Shown: positions 1 through 8,648 of the stretch, in pieces
Numbering within the stretch: the first letter of the stretch is position 1
Layout: each line of letters begins with the position of its first letter
DNA from: Bacteroidales bacterium
Lineage (GTDB): Bacteria > Bacteroidota > Bacteroidia > Bacteroidales > UBA932
Reading direction: 5' to 3'
Assembly (NCBI GenBank): GCA_016281015.1
Contig: JAEEHS010000013.1
Coordinates: 151,916-215,915, forward strand
DNA length: 64,000 nucleotides
Translations under genes and position numbers: made by a program
The notes under the pieces: generated by a model
Told to the model about the DNA's origin: nothing
The model's database searches: none
The model's input: the letters and a program-made list of their open reading frames with translations, nothing else

Positions 1-1666
1 CCGGCATCAAATGGGTGATCTGGGGATTTCCGCCCGAAATGGAAGCCTGGAGCATCGTGAAGCCGGCCAGGATGAAGCCGAGCGGCTGGATCAGCGGGAA
101 CTTCCGGTACAGCAGCACCATGACGACACAGGCGAGCCAGGCCATCAGCATCATCACGCAGTAGGTTCCGGCGAATGGCGCATGGCCGGAGACATACCAG
201 CGAAGGCCCAGGGCGAGGGTGAGATACAGCCACAAAATAGCCGCGACGCCCGAGAGCAAGTGACTGCCGCCGAGGCGTTTCCCCCGCGACAGGCGGATGC
301 CCATGAGGACGAAAAGCACGAGGCCGAGGGTGATGGAGGCCATGAAGGGAACGCGCGGCCGGGCGATGCGGTTATAGCATTTTTCCGCCGCCACGCGAGA
401 GGAAGAAGGCAGCACCTCGGCCGCCGTCTTTTCCTGATAGCGGCGGATTTTCCCGACCAGACGGATCACTTCGTCCCAGTTTTCGGCGCGGACCTCCTCT
501 TCCACAAGGTCGAGCACCTTGCGGATGAAGGTCCATCGCGCCTCGTCGTCGATCACTTCCAGCGGGAGCATGGAATGGGCGGTATGCCAGCGGAGGGTTC
601 CCGTGCTGTCGGCGACCGGGAAGAGTTTCCAGGCATCGCCGGAAGCCGTCGAGCGCTGGAGGTATTCCTTCTCCCGCTCCCGGGCGGTCCCGCGGTCCTT
701 GGCCTTGACTTTGAAAGGGACCACCTGCCACCAGTCATAGTAGAAGAGCCAGCCGGTGACGACCTGCGTCGCCGAGAAATCGTTCCATCCCGGGGTTCCG
801 TAGGCTTTCATCGCATAGTCCCGCGCGAGCGTCTCAAAGGGGCAGATCCGGTCGTTGTAATAAACATACAGGCTGTCGAACGCCTCCGCCACTTCCGCCG
901 GAAGGACTTTCGGCGTGTCTCCGGGGAGACGTTTCGCCCCCGCCTCGGTGGGCAGGAGAAAGACCATGAGAAAGGCCGAGGCCTGCATGACACGCCGCAG
1001 GGTGGCACGGTAGGCGGAGCCTTTCTGGAAAAAGAACCCGATCATCGAGAGCAGCAGGACCAGATAACCCGCATAGGTCAGGCCGATGCCCCAGGGATCA
1101 TGGGAAACGGCCAGGACCGAACTGCCGTCCTCGCCGAAATCCGCCTGGTACAGGCGCCAGCCCTTCCATTTCGCAATCTTGTTCATGGAAATGACAAAGG
1201 TGCCGCTCTCGCCCGATCTCTCGCTGTAATGGACCGTACTGCGGTAATCAGACGGGGCCATGGATCCGGTGTAGCGCATCACCTCGAAGCGTTCCAGGGT
1301 CAGGGTTCCGGGAAGCGGATGGGACGCTCCGTCCCCGTCCTGCCACTCGCTGACCGGGATGTCCGGGACCAGTTTTACTTCGCCCTCCTCCGCGCTCAGA
1401 TGCGTCACCAGCGCGCCGGCGAGCATGATGAGGAAAGCCAGGTGGAGGGTGAAGGTCCAGCACTTTTTCGGAACGCCCCGCTCCAGCAGGAGCACCACTC
1501 CGCCAACGGCCGCCACCGCCCAGAGGGCGATGAACCACCCGCTGTGATAGAATGCGGCCAGCGCCGCCTCGGTTCCCCGGAATTTTTCAAAAACCGTGGC
1601 AGCCACCATCGAGAGGATGATCGCTGCCATGGAACCTATCGTTATGTACTTGAAGAATGTTTTCAC
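1..1666 (-). CDS. Cytochrome c biogenesis protein, ResB/CcsA (system II) fusion-like, 3' end truncated by window edge
   Basis: Reverse-strand translation from GTG 1666: VKTFFKYITIGSMAAIILSMVAATVFEKFRGTEAALAAFYHSGWFIALWAV...; near the window edge WYVSGHAPFAGTYCVMMLMAWLACVV, resembling the CcsA WxxxxHAPF region. The GTG overlaps the upstream TAG stop. Not in the ORF track because it is incomplete. Confidence 0.8.
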   Translation of the reverse strand, partial: MKTFFKYITIGSMAAIILSMVAATVFEKFRGTEAALAAFYHSGWFIALWAVAAVGGVVLLLERGVPKKCWTFTLHLAFLIMLAGALVTHLSAEEGEVKLVPDIPVSEWQDGDGASHPLPGTLTLERFEVMRYTGSMAPSDYRSTVHYSERSGESGTFVISMNKIAKWKGWRLYQADFGEDGSSVLAVSHDPWGIGLTYAGYLVLLLSMIGFFFQKGSAYRATLRRVMQASAFLMVFLLPTEAGAKRLPGDTPKVLPAEVAEAFDSLYVYYNDRICPFETLARDYAMKAYGTPGWNDFSATQVVTGWLFYYDWWQVVPFKVKAKDRGTAREREKEYLQRSTASGDAWKLFPVADSTGTLRWHTAHSMLPLEVIDDEARWTFIRKVLDLVEEEVRAENWDEVIRLVGKIRRYQEKTAAEVLPSSSRVAAEKCYNRIARPRVPFMASITLGLVLFVLMGIRLSRGKRLGGSHLLSGVAAILWLYLTLALGLRWYVSGHAPFAGTYCVMMLMAWLACVVMVLLYRKFPLIQPLGFILAGFTMLQASISGGNPQITHLMP

Positions 1667-3441
1667 TAGATGGAATCAATGAATTTCACGACGGCATCCC
1701 GGTCCGCCTTGGAGAGATGATAGAATTTTTCCGTCGAGCTGTAGGCATCCGAGGTCTTGCTGTAACCATGCCACATGATAGCTTCCAGGGTATTGCGGGC
1801 CCGGCAGTCGTGGAGCCGGTCACCCCGGCCGGTGTTCGTAACCGACAGGCCCCGGCCCCAGAGGGGCGTGGTCCGGCACCAGGTTCCGTGGATGTCGTTT
1901 TTCATCCACAGGCGGTGCTGGATAAAGTCAGAGTAGGGCCAGATGGTCTGGTTCCGGTAGCGGGGGAGGGGCTTCGTCCCATTGAGGGCCGGGGCCCAGT
2001 AATTGTCGTCGCCGGTTTTCCAGGACGGACGGTGACAAGTGGCGCAGCCGAGTTCCGAAAAGAGCTTCTTCCCCCTCTGGACGGCGCTGTCGTTGAGATT
2101 TCTCGCACGCGGCATGGCCAGTCCCCGGTGCCAGACCATAAAGTCATAAAACTCGTCGGCACTCATCTCCGGGGAGAAACTGTGGTAGGGATTGTCGAAC
2201 TGGTTGGTCCCGGGGCTGAGGAGCGCAAGGACCGCCTCGGCGATCTCGGCATCGGTCACCGTCCCGTTCTTGTCCACATCCACATAGTAGGGCGAATCGG
2301 CCCCCTGGGCGCGGATCCTGGCGATGACGGACGCATTTTCGGACATGGCCTGGGCCCAGGCGTTGGTCGTATAAAGGTAGGGACGGTCCGGCCGGGAGAC
2401 ATTCGTGATGTTCCAGATGGCATTGGCGCCGGCGCCGTCCTGGAGCGAAGCGCGGGTCATGGCGTAGGTAAACTTCTTCAGGTATTTTCCGTCCATGTAA
2501 GCGTCTCGTTCATAGTATTTTCCATTGGCGTCGTACCCGGCGCCATACGTGCCCTTCTGCCAGTTGTGGTAGTAGGCGCTGGCGGCAAAATCATTGGCAT
2601 CCTTGTCCCAGAAGGCCGGATTCAGCTCCACATAGGGCGCTTCAGCGCGGTACTGGGCCAGGAGCGCTTCCTGCGGGATGGCGTCAATGAGGCCGGTCCC
2701 GGGGATCCCGATGGTGCTCTCGAGGCGGAAGCCCACCTGGTTGCCCTGCTTGCGGGCCGTCTCATACGGGGTCGGCTTCGTGTTGAACGCACTCTCGGGA
2801 ATGGTCAGCTCCGGATAGATCAGTTTGTACTCCTCCCCATCCTCAAACTGCATCGGAAGGCCGCTTTCCATCGCGGAAACGGGAATCCAGCTGAGCGAAA
2901 TCTGCTCTTCGTCGATGGGCGGGAGGAAGGGTTCCTCCGCCATGGTCTGCGGCATGCCGGTCACCTCGGCCACATAAGGGCCGTCGTTGGGATTCTGGGC
3001 ATTCTGGTGGTACACGACCAGCAGATAGCCGTTGCCGAAAGCGCGGTTCCCGTTCGCGACATACTGGCTCTGCCACTGTCCATGTCCATAGCCGGGGTGG
3101 CAGTCCAGGCAGGACTTTCGGACCGCTGCGGGACCGCGGCCCTTGAAGGGGGCCTGGTTGACGGTGACGTTGCGCTCAAAGAACGCTTCACCACGGTTGA
3201 AATTCGCAGAAAGGCCCATCTGTTCCACGGCCGGGGCCGGGTCTTCGTACGATCCCGGAGCAATGTTGAGGGTCGTACCGAGCTGTCCGCCCGGATACCA
3301 CTCCTCGGCGCTGAAATTGCCGACAGCCTGTCCGACATACTTGGCATCCGACTCCTTGACAGTGGGGGTGGTGCCGCTGTTCTTCTCCGCACAGCCTGCC
3401 AGGGCGAGCAGCGCTGCTGAAAGCACAATAACCTTACGCAT
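1666..3441 (-). CDS. Di-heme oxidoreductase (DHOR, putative peroxidase family) lipoprotein
   Basis: Lipobox signal peptide MRKVIVLSAALLALAGC; two CxxCH motifs (CLDCH, CATCH); adjacent to imelysin. Confidence 0.8.
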   Translation of the reverse strand: MRKVIVLSAALLALAGCAEKNSGTTPTVKESDAKYVGQAVGNFSAEEWYPGGQLGTTLNIAPGSYEDPAPAVEQMGLSANFNRGEAFFERNVTVNQAPFKGRGPAAVRKSCLDCHPGYGHGQWQSQYVANGNRAFGNGYLLVVYHQNAQNPNDGPYVAEVTGMPQTMAEEPFLPPIDEEQISLSWIPVSAMESGLPMQFEDGEEYKLIYPELTIPESAFNTKPTPYETARKQGNQVGFRLESTIGIPGTGLIDAIPQEALLAQYRAEAPYVELNPAFWDKDANDFAASAYYHNWQKGTYGAGYDANGKYYERDAYMDGKYLKKFTYAMTRASLQDGAGANAIWNITNVSRPDRPYLYTTNAWAQAMSENASVIARIRAQGADSPYYVDVDKNGTVTDAEIAEAVLALLSPGTNQFDNPYHSFSPEMSADEFYDFMVWHRGLAMPRARNLNDSAVQRGKKLFSELGCATCHRPSWKTGDDNYWAPALNGTKPLPRYRNQTIWPYSDFIQHRLWMKNDIHGTWCRTTPLWGRGLSVTNTGRGDRLHDCRARNTLEAIMWHGYSKTSDAYSSTEKFYHLSKADRDAVVKFIDSI

Positions 3442-3444
3442 AAT

Positions 3445-4662
3445 CTACTGTTTTACAATCCATTCCGCAGCTTTGTTCAGTTCGTCGTCCAGGGCGGAAA
3501 CCGCATCCATGGCGTTCTGGACGGAGGCGTCTGCATAAATATGGACAAAAGCGCCCTTGGCTTTGCAGGCCTCCAGGGCCGCAAAGGATGCAGCCATCTT
3601 GGACTGGATATCGTCCACACCGCTGTAGCCCAGGTCTTTCAGCAGGGTCAGGATTCCCTTGTCACCGGCCTTCTGCAGATTCCGGCCGCCATACAGGGTG
3701 TGCTGGATGGAAAGGATGTTGTCGATGAAATCCTGGAAGGAATTCTCGCTGTAGGGAGACTCGATGTAGTTCACGTCTTCGCCGGTATGGGCATTGCCCA
3801 TCTTCACATCCGCCACCTCGGCGCAGATGTTCGAGCAGCCGCCGACAAGAATCGTCGAGACCACTTCTTCCCAGGTCTCGAATGAACTGCCGAGATGGGC
3901 GGCACCGAGCATGTTCACCCCATAAATCTTGCCGTTGATTTCCAGTTCCGCCTCGATCTCCTCCATGCGATCCAGATATTTCTTTTCAGCGGCGGGGTTC
4001 CAGGCTGCGTACAGGCGGTAGCAGTTGTCCCTCAGGTCGCCCGCAACCGCGGTCGCATAGATCAGCTCCTGCTCGCCCGTGACCTTTTTCCCGGCGAAGG
4101 CTTTATCATCTTCATTGGCTTTCAGCGCGGCGACCTTGCGATGGGCGCCCTCCCGGAAGAGGATGAATTCAATGCCATGGAACCCCAGCAGTTCCTGTCC
4201 GAGTTTCGCTCCGGCATAGGCGATTCCGTCCTCGCCCTTGAGCATGTCTACCTGCTCCGCGTTCGAAAGGGCTGTCGCGAGGGCTTCGGCATCCAGCGGC
4301 CAGGTGTCAATGTGCGGGTCGATGCCGAAAGTGGTCGCAGGACCATAGAGGAAGGCTTCCGACTGCTCCCAGTGCGTACGGGCCTTGAGGAAGGTCTCGC
4401 AGATGGCGTCGATCTCGCCCTGGGTCAGGGCCGACACGCCTTTCTCCGTAGCGGCGGCGAGGGCGTTGTATAGATTCTCCGTCTCATCTGCCAGGTCTTT
4501 GTACGTGGCATACACCACACTGGGAACATAATTCTCCACGGCGGCTTTCATCTTCAGCTGGGCAGCGCTCAGTTCGCCGGATTCCTGCTTGTTGTTTTTT
4601 TCACAGGCGACCAGGCCCAGGCCCAGCGCCAACACAATCATTGTTTTAAAAATCTGCCTCAT
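3445..4662 (-). CDS. Imelysin family (peptidase M75-like) lipoprotein
   Basis: Lipoprotein signal MRQIFKTMIVLALGLGLVAC; GFHGIEFILF (GxHxxE-type) motif; neighbour of DHOR. Confidence 0.8.
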   Translation of the reverse strand: MRQIFKTMIVLALGLGLVACEKNNKQESGELSAAQLKMKAAVENYVPSVVYATYKDLADETENLYNALAAATEKGVSALTQGEIDAICETFLKARTHWEQSEAFLYGPATTFGIDPHIDTWPLDAEALATALSNAEQVDMLKGEDGIAYAGAKLGQELLGFHGIEFILFREGAHRKVAALKANEDDKAFAGKKVTGEQELIYATAVAGDLRDNCYRLYAAWNPAAEKKYLDRMEEIEAELEINGKIYGVNMLGAAHLGSSFETWEEVVSTILVGGCSNICAEVADVKMGNAHTGEDVNYIESPYSENSFQDFIDNILSIQHTLYGGRNLQKAGDKGILTLLKDLGYSGVDDIQSKMAASFAALEACKAKGAFVHIYADASVQNAMDAVSALDDELNKAAEWIVKQ

Positions 4663-4668
4663 GATATC

Positions 4669-5922
4669 TTATTTTTGGAAAAATGCCATATATACAATTC
4701 CCAGGTTGACCGACGGCTCCGGATTGTACGGGGCTTTGAGGAAACGGCGGGAATACTCCGCCTTCACGGCGATCTGGGGAATGGGGAGCCAGTTCACGCC
4801 GGCGGCAATCCGGTGGCGGTCCGTAAAGGGATAGTCCTGCTGGTCGGCGGCGGGGATGTAGGAGTCGTAGTATTCGTAGCGGGCGAAAACAAAGAGTTTC
4901 TGTCCGCTTTCCTGGTGGACGAACCAAGGCAGGATATCATAGCCGCCCTCCACTCCAGCGGCGAGGGCCTGCTGCCCGACCGGGGTCTTCTTGTAGGGCG
5001 CATTGTTGGAGGAGAGGTTCCGCTTGACGGTGGACAGGGTCACGGCGTCGCCAACCCTTCCGTAGTCCGCATTTCCTCTGACAATCAAGCGTTTCCCTTG
5101 ATAGGCGAAGTCGAAAGATCCCAGAAAGGTATGGGCCTTGATGTCGGCGTAACGGGTATTGTGGAGGTCGTTCGGATAGGACGTGTGCATGGACTGTCCA
5201 TAGTAGCCGCTCAGGCTGAGCCGCAGGTCTTTCACCGAGTAATTGTCCACCCGCAGGACGGCGCCGTAGTTGTTGGCGACCCGCCACTCATAGGGCGAGG
5301 CGGCGCCATAATGGACAAAATGGTCGCGGTCGAACAGAAAGCCGTCCAGCGCGGCGATTACCTGGGCCTCATAGCCCCAGTGCGCCGTGCGGCCCCACAG
5401 GCTGATGCCGGTCTCGTGCCAGGTCGAAGGCAGGATGGTGCTCTCCCCTTCCGGGCGGTAAACCGTAAAGAAATTCAGGGGTTCGTGGGCATGGTTCAAT
5501 CCTCCGACGGGGACGACCAGGTGGCCGATCCGAAGGTTCAGCGCCGGAAAGAAGCTTTTCTGGAGCCAGAACTGTTCGAGCTCCACTTCTCCGCCTTTTT
5601 CCACCTCGCTTTCCCATTCTCCGGCCTCGGTAAACTCCTTTTCGACCGCCGCACCCGTTCCGCCGTGCTCGAATTCAATCTCTGTCTGCATGGACCAGCC
5701 TTTCCCGAAGTCGTAGCCCAGATAGACGACGGCATGGGGAATGTCGAAGCGGCCGTGCGACGGCTCGCCGGCATACGCCTCGGGCCGGGAATAACGGTAG
5801 ACATTGTCAGAGTAGAAATCACGGCCGAGGGCGACCTCACCATAGCCGCCGACCGTCAGCCGCTGGGCGGCTGCGCCCAGGCACACGCCCAGGCAGAAGA
5901 TGATACATACAATCCTTTTCAC
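4669..5922 (-). CDS. Outer membrane porin (phosphate-selective OprO/P-like beta-barrel)
   Basis: GTG start at 5922 (VKRIVCIIFCLGVCLGAAAQ signal peptide); beta-barrel-like alternation; terminal aromatic residue (...YMAFFQK). TACCTTTG promoter box 5928-5935 on the minus strand. Confidence 0.65.
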   Translation of the reverse strand: MKRIVCIIFCLGVCLGAAAQRLTVGGYGEVALGRDFYSDNVYRYSRPEAYAGEPSHGRFDIPHAVVYLGYDFGKGWSMQTEIEFEHGGTGAAVEKEFTEAGEWESEVEKGGEVELEQFWLQKSFFPALNLRIGHLVVPVGGLNHAHEPLNFFTVYRPEGESTILPSTWHETGISLWGRTAHWGYEAQVIAALDGFLFDRDHFVHYGAASPYEWRVANNYGAVLRVDNYSVKDLRLSLSGYYGQSMHTSYPNDLHNTRYADIKAHTFLGSFDFAYQGKRLIVRGNADYGRVGDAVTLSTVKRNLSSNNAPYKKTPVGQQALAAGVEGGYDILPWFVHQESGQKLFVFARYEYYDSYIPAADQQDYPFTDRHRIAAGVNWLPIPQIAVKAEYSRRFLKAPYNPEPSVNLGIVYMAFFQK

Positions 5923-6070
5923 AAGGGCAAAGGTAGCGCCTCTGCCGGGAGGCGGCAATCCCAAAAAATGATGAAGCGCGCGGTAAAATCATCAATTATT
6001 GGTATCTTGCAGCCGGGGCCCTTGATAGAAAAAGGATTTCGCTTATCTTTGCATCAGAAAATTGAACGTT

Positions 6071-6388
6071 ATGAATTTCAGCGGCATACTGGTCGGAATC
6101 AGCGTTTTCCTCATCATCGGAATCTGCCACCCGATCGTCATCAAAATGGAGTATTACTGGGGAAAGAAAAGTTGGTGGGTCCTGGCCCTGGCGGGGGCCA
6201 TCTTTTCCGCCGGATCGCTCTTCGTAGAGGGGATCGTCCTTTCGACCATCATCGGCGCGGCCGCCTTCTCCTGCTTCTGGGGCATCCATGAAATCCTCGC
6301 CCAGGAAATGCGGGTGCTGCGCGGCTGGTTCCCGGAGAATCCCGCCCGGCACGCGTATTACGAGCAGCTTCGCGAAAAGATTCGCTAA
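6071..6388 (+). CDS. DUF4491 family small membrane protein
   Basis: MNFSGILVGISVFLIIGICHPIVIKMEYYWGKKSWW; TATCTTTG box at 6044-6051. Confidence 0.8.
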   Translation: MNFSGILVGISVFLIIGICHPIVIKMEYYWGKKSWWVLALAGAIFSAGSLFVEGIVLSTIIGAAAFSCFWGIHEILAQEMRVLRGWFPENPARHAYYEQLREKIR

Positions 6389-6398
6389 GGGCCGGGGC

Positions 6399-7241
6399 TT
6401 ACTTGAGGCGGGTTACCCGCCAGGGCCGGCGGCAGGCCGTATGGGCCGCCTTCTGGCAGATGAGGGCCGTGCCGGGACTGACCGTCTCCGGATGCCAGGG
6501 GTTCCCGACGACGGAAATCCCGGTCAGGGCCTCGAACCAGGTACAGGCGGCGGTATAGCGCCCATGCGTCTTCTCCAGGTGGTAACCGTCCCGGTTGAAA
6601 CTGTCGCCCATCGAACTGGTGCGGCCGTTCTGGATGGCCGTTCCGGCAGGGACGACGCGCCGGATCTTCTCGTCCCGCATCGCCCGGCGGGAAGCCGCCA
6701 CGATGGCCTTGTACATGGTCATCTGGTCATTGTTGTATTTCGGGAACTCCTTATGGCCGGAGTCCTGGGCATAGGCCCAGGTCTGGTACCAGAGCATCAC
6801 CGCCTTCCCGGGGACGCGCTGACGGACAAACTGGACGAGCTGATGGAGATAGGGCTGGTAGGTTTCATACTGGCCGCTGCGGCCGCTCTGCTGCTGGAAA
6901 CTCACATAGTCCCAGGGTTCGTCGGCAAGCGCCTCGACCAGGGTGAAAGGCTTGGTCTCGACGCGTTTCCCATTCCGGATTTTCCGGTACTTGTAGTCCG
7001 GAATATTGCCCTCGGCATTCTTCCAGTGCCGCTCCAGGGAGCAGCCGCCGATATACATGTTGCCGATGATGACCGGAACGCCGGCCGCATCGGCGATTTC
7101 CCACAGATACTGTTCCACGCCATCGACCGAGAAACTGTTTCCGATGGACAGCAGACGGAGGGTATCCCGCTGCAGGGCGGGGGCCGCATAGGCGGCGACA
7201 CAAAGGCTGACGGACAGCAGCAGGAGGAGTCTTTTCTTCAT
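6399..7241 (-). CDS. DUF4886 domain-containing secreted protein
   Basis: MKKRLLLLLSVSLCVAAYA signal peptide; LRLLSIGNSFSVDGVEQYLWEIA motif. Confidence 0.75.
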   Translation of the reverse strand: MKKRLLLLLSVSLCVAAYAAPALQRDTLRLLSIGNSFSVDGVEQYLWEIADAAGVPVIIGNMYIGGCSLERHWKNAEGNIPDYKYRKIRNGKRVETKPFTLVEALADEPWDYVSFQQQSGRSGQYETYQPYLHQLVQFVRQRVPGKAVMLWYQTWAYAQDSGHKEFPKYNNDQMTMYKAIVAASRRAMRDEKIRRVVPAGTAIQNGRTSSMGDSFNRDGYHLEKTHGRYTAACTWFEALTGISVVGNPWHPETVSPGTALICQKAAHTACRRPWRVTRLK

Positions 7242-7245
7242 GGCA

Positions 7246-8619
7246 CTACTGGATAAACGATGCAAAATACCCGGCGAAGAAGACATTCGTGATGAGATAG
7301 CCGAGGATGGTCGCCACACCGACACTGACCAGGCCCGGCATCATGAAACTGTGATTCAGCAGGTATTTGCCGATGACGGTCGTCCCGGAGCGGTCGAAGT
7401 TGACGGTCGCGATGTCGGAAGGATAGTTCGGAATGAAGAAGTAGCCGTACACGCTCGGAAGCACGCCCAGCAGCACCGGTCCCGCGATGCCGAGTTCATA
7501 GGCGAGCGGGAGCATGGCCACGACGACGGCGCCCTGGGAATTGATGAGCACCGAGACGAGGAAGAAAACGAAGGCGATGGACCAGGGATAGGCGGTGACG
7601 AGGTCCGTCAGCATCACTTTCATCTGGTCCATATAGTTGCCGAAATAGGTGTCGGCCAGCCAGGCGATGCCGTAGATCGCGACCACCGCGACCATGCCGG
7701 ACTGCCACACGGCGCCGGCGACGGCTTTCTTGGGGGAAGCCTTGCAGAACATGATGTTGCAGGCTGCGGCCGTCAGCATGATGATCTGGATGCAGATGTT
7801 CATCTTCGGGAGCGCAATCACCTCGGCGACGCTCTTGTCCCCGATGTGGAACATCTGGCAGAAAGCGAATCCGACGATGACCACAAGGGCGCCGAGGAAC
7901 ACGAACACGGAAGCCTTCGCCTCCTTGGAGATCACTTTGTCCAGGGTCGTGGCGGAACTGCCGTACATGTACTGGTACTGCTCCGGATCGGCTTTGCGGC
8001 GGAGGAATTCGGGATCCTTGTCCAGGTCCTTTCCCCGCTTGAAGGAAGCCGCGGCCGCGCACATCAGGCCGCACACGCAGGCGGGAATCGTGACCATCAG
8101 CACCTGCGGGATGGCGACCATGTAGCCGTTGGCGTTGGAGATAGTCACAAACGCAACGACGGCCGCCGCGATCGGCGAGCAGGTGATCCCGACCTGGGAG
8201 GCCACCGAGGCGACGCCGCAGGGGCGCTCCGGCCGGATGTTCTTCTTCAGGGCGATGTCGCAGATGATCGGCATGATGGTATAGACCACATGGCCGGTTC
8301 CGACCAGCACCGTCAGGAAGAAGGTCACGAGGGGGCCCAGGAAGGTAATGTGGTCCGGATGCTTGCGGAGCATGCGTTCCGCAATCTGGATCATCCAGTC
8401 CATACCGCCGGAGGCCTGCAGGGTGCCGGCGCAGGTGACGGCGGCGATGATGATATAGATGACGTCCGTCGGGGGCGTCCCCGGCTTCAGCCCGAAGCCG
8501 AACACCAGGATGGCAAGGCCGATGCCCGAGATGGCGCCGAGGGCCAGGGATCCGTATCGGGAGCCCACATACAGCGCCGACAGGACGATCAGCAGCTCGA
8601 TAATCATCGTAAAGGTCAT
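7246..8619 (-). CDS. Anaerobic C4-dicarboxylate transporter, DcuA/DcuB family
   Basis: Multi-TM protein; GTGHVVYTIMPIICDIALKKNIRPERPCGVASVASQVGITCSPIAAAVV. Confidence 0.8.
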   Translation of the reverse strand: MTFTMIIELLIVLSALYVGSRYGSLALGAISGIGLAILVFGFGLKPGTPPTDVIYIIIAAVTCAGTLQASGGMDWMIQIAERMLRKHPDHITFLGPLVTFFLTVLVGTGHVVYTIMPIICDIALKKNIRPERPCGVASVASQVGITCSPIAAAVVAFVTISNANGYMVAIPQVLMVTIPACVCGLMCAAAASFKRGKDLDKDPEFLRRKADPEQYQYMYGSSATTLDKVISKEAKASVFVFLGALVVIVGFAFCQMFHIGDKSVAEVIALPKMNICIQIIMLTAAACNIMFCKASPKKAVAGAVWQSGMVAVVAIYGIAWLADTYFGNYMDQMKVMLTDLVTAYPWSIAFVFFLVSVLINSQGAVVVAMLPLAYELGIAGPVLLGVLPSVYGYFFIPNYPSDIATVNFDRSGTTVIGKYLLNHSFMMPGLVSVGVATILGYLITNVFFAGYFASFIQ

Positions 8620-8648
8620 AGTCGTGTTATCTTATTGTGGTCTTACAG

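Noticed and set aside
1657-3420. 587-aa + strand ORF, and 11-1669 552-aa + ORF
   Set aside because: Antisense to the DHOR gene and the truncated ResB/CcsA gene respectively, whose motifs are clear on the minus strand.
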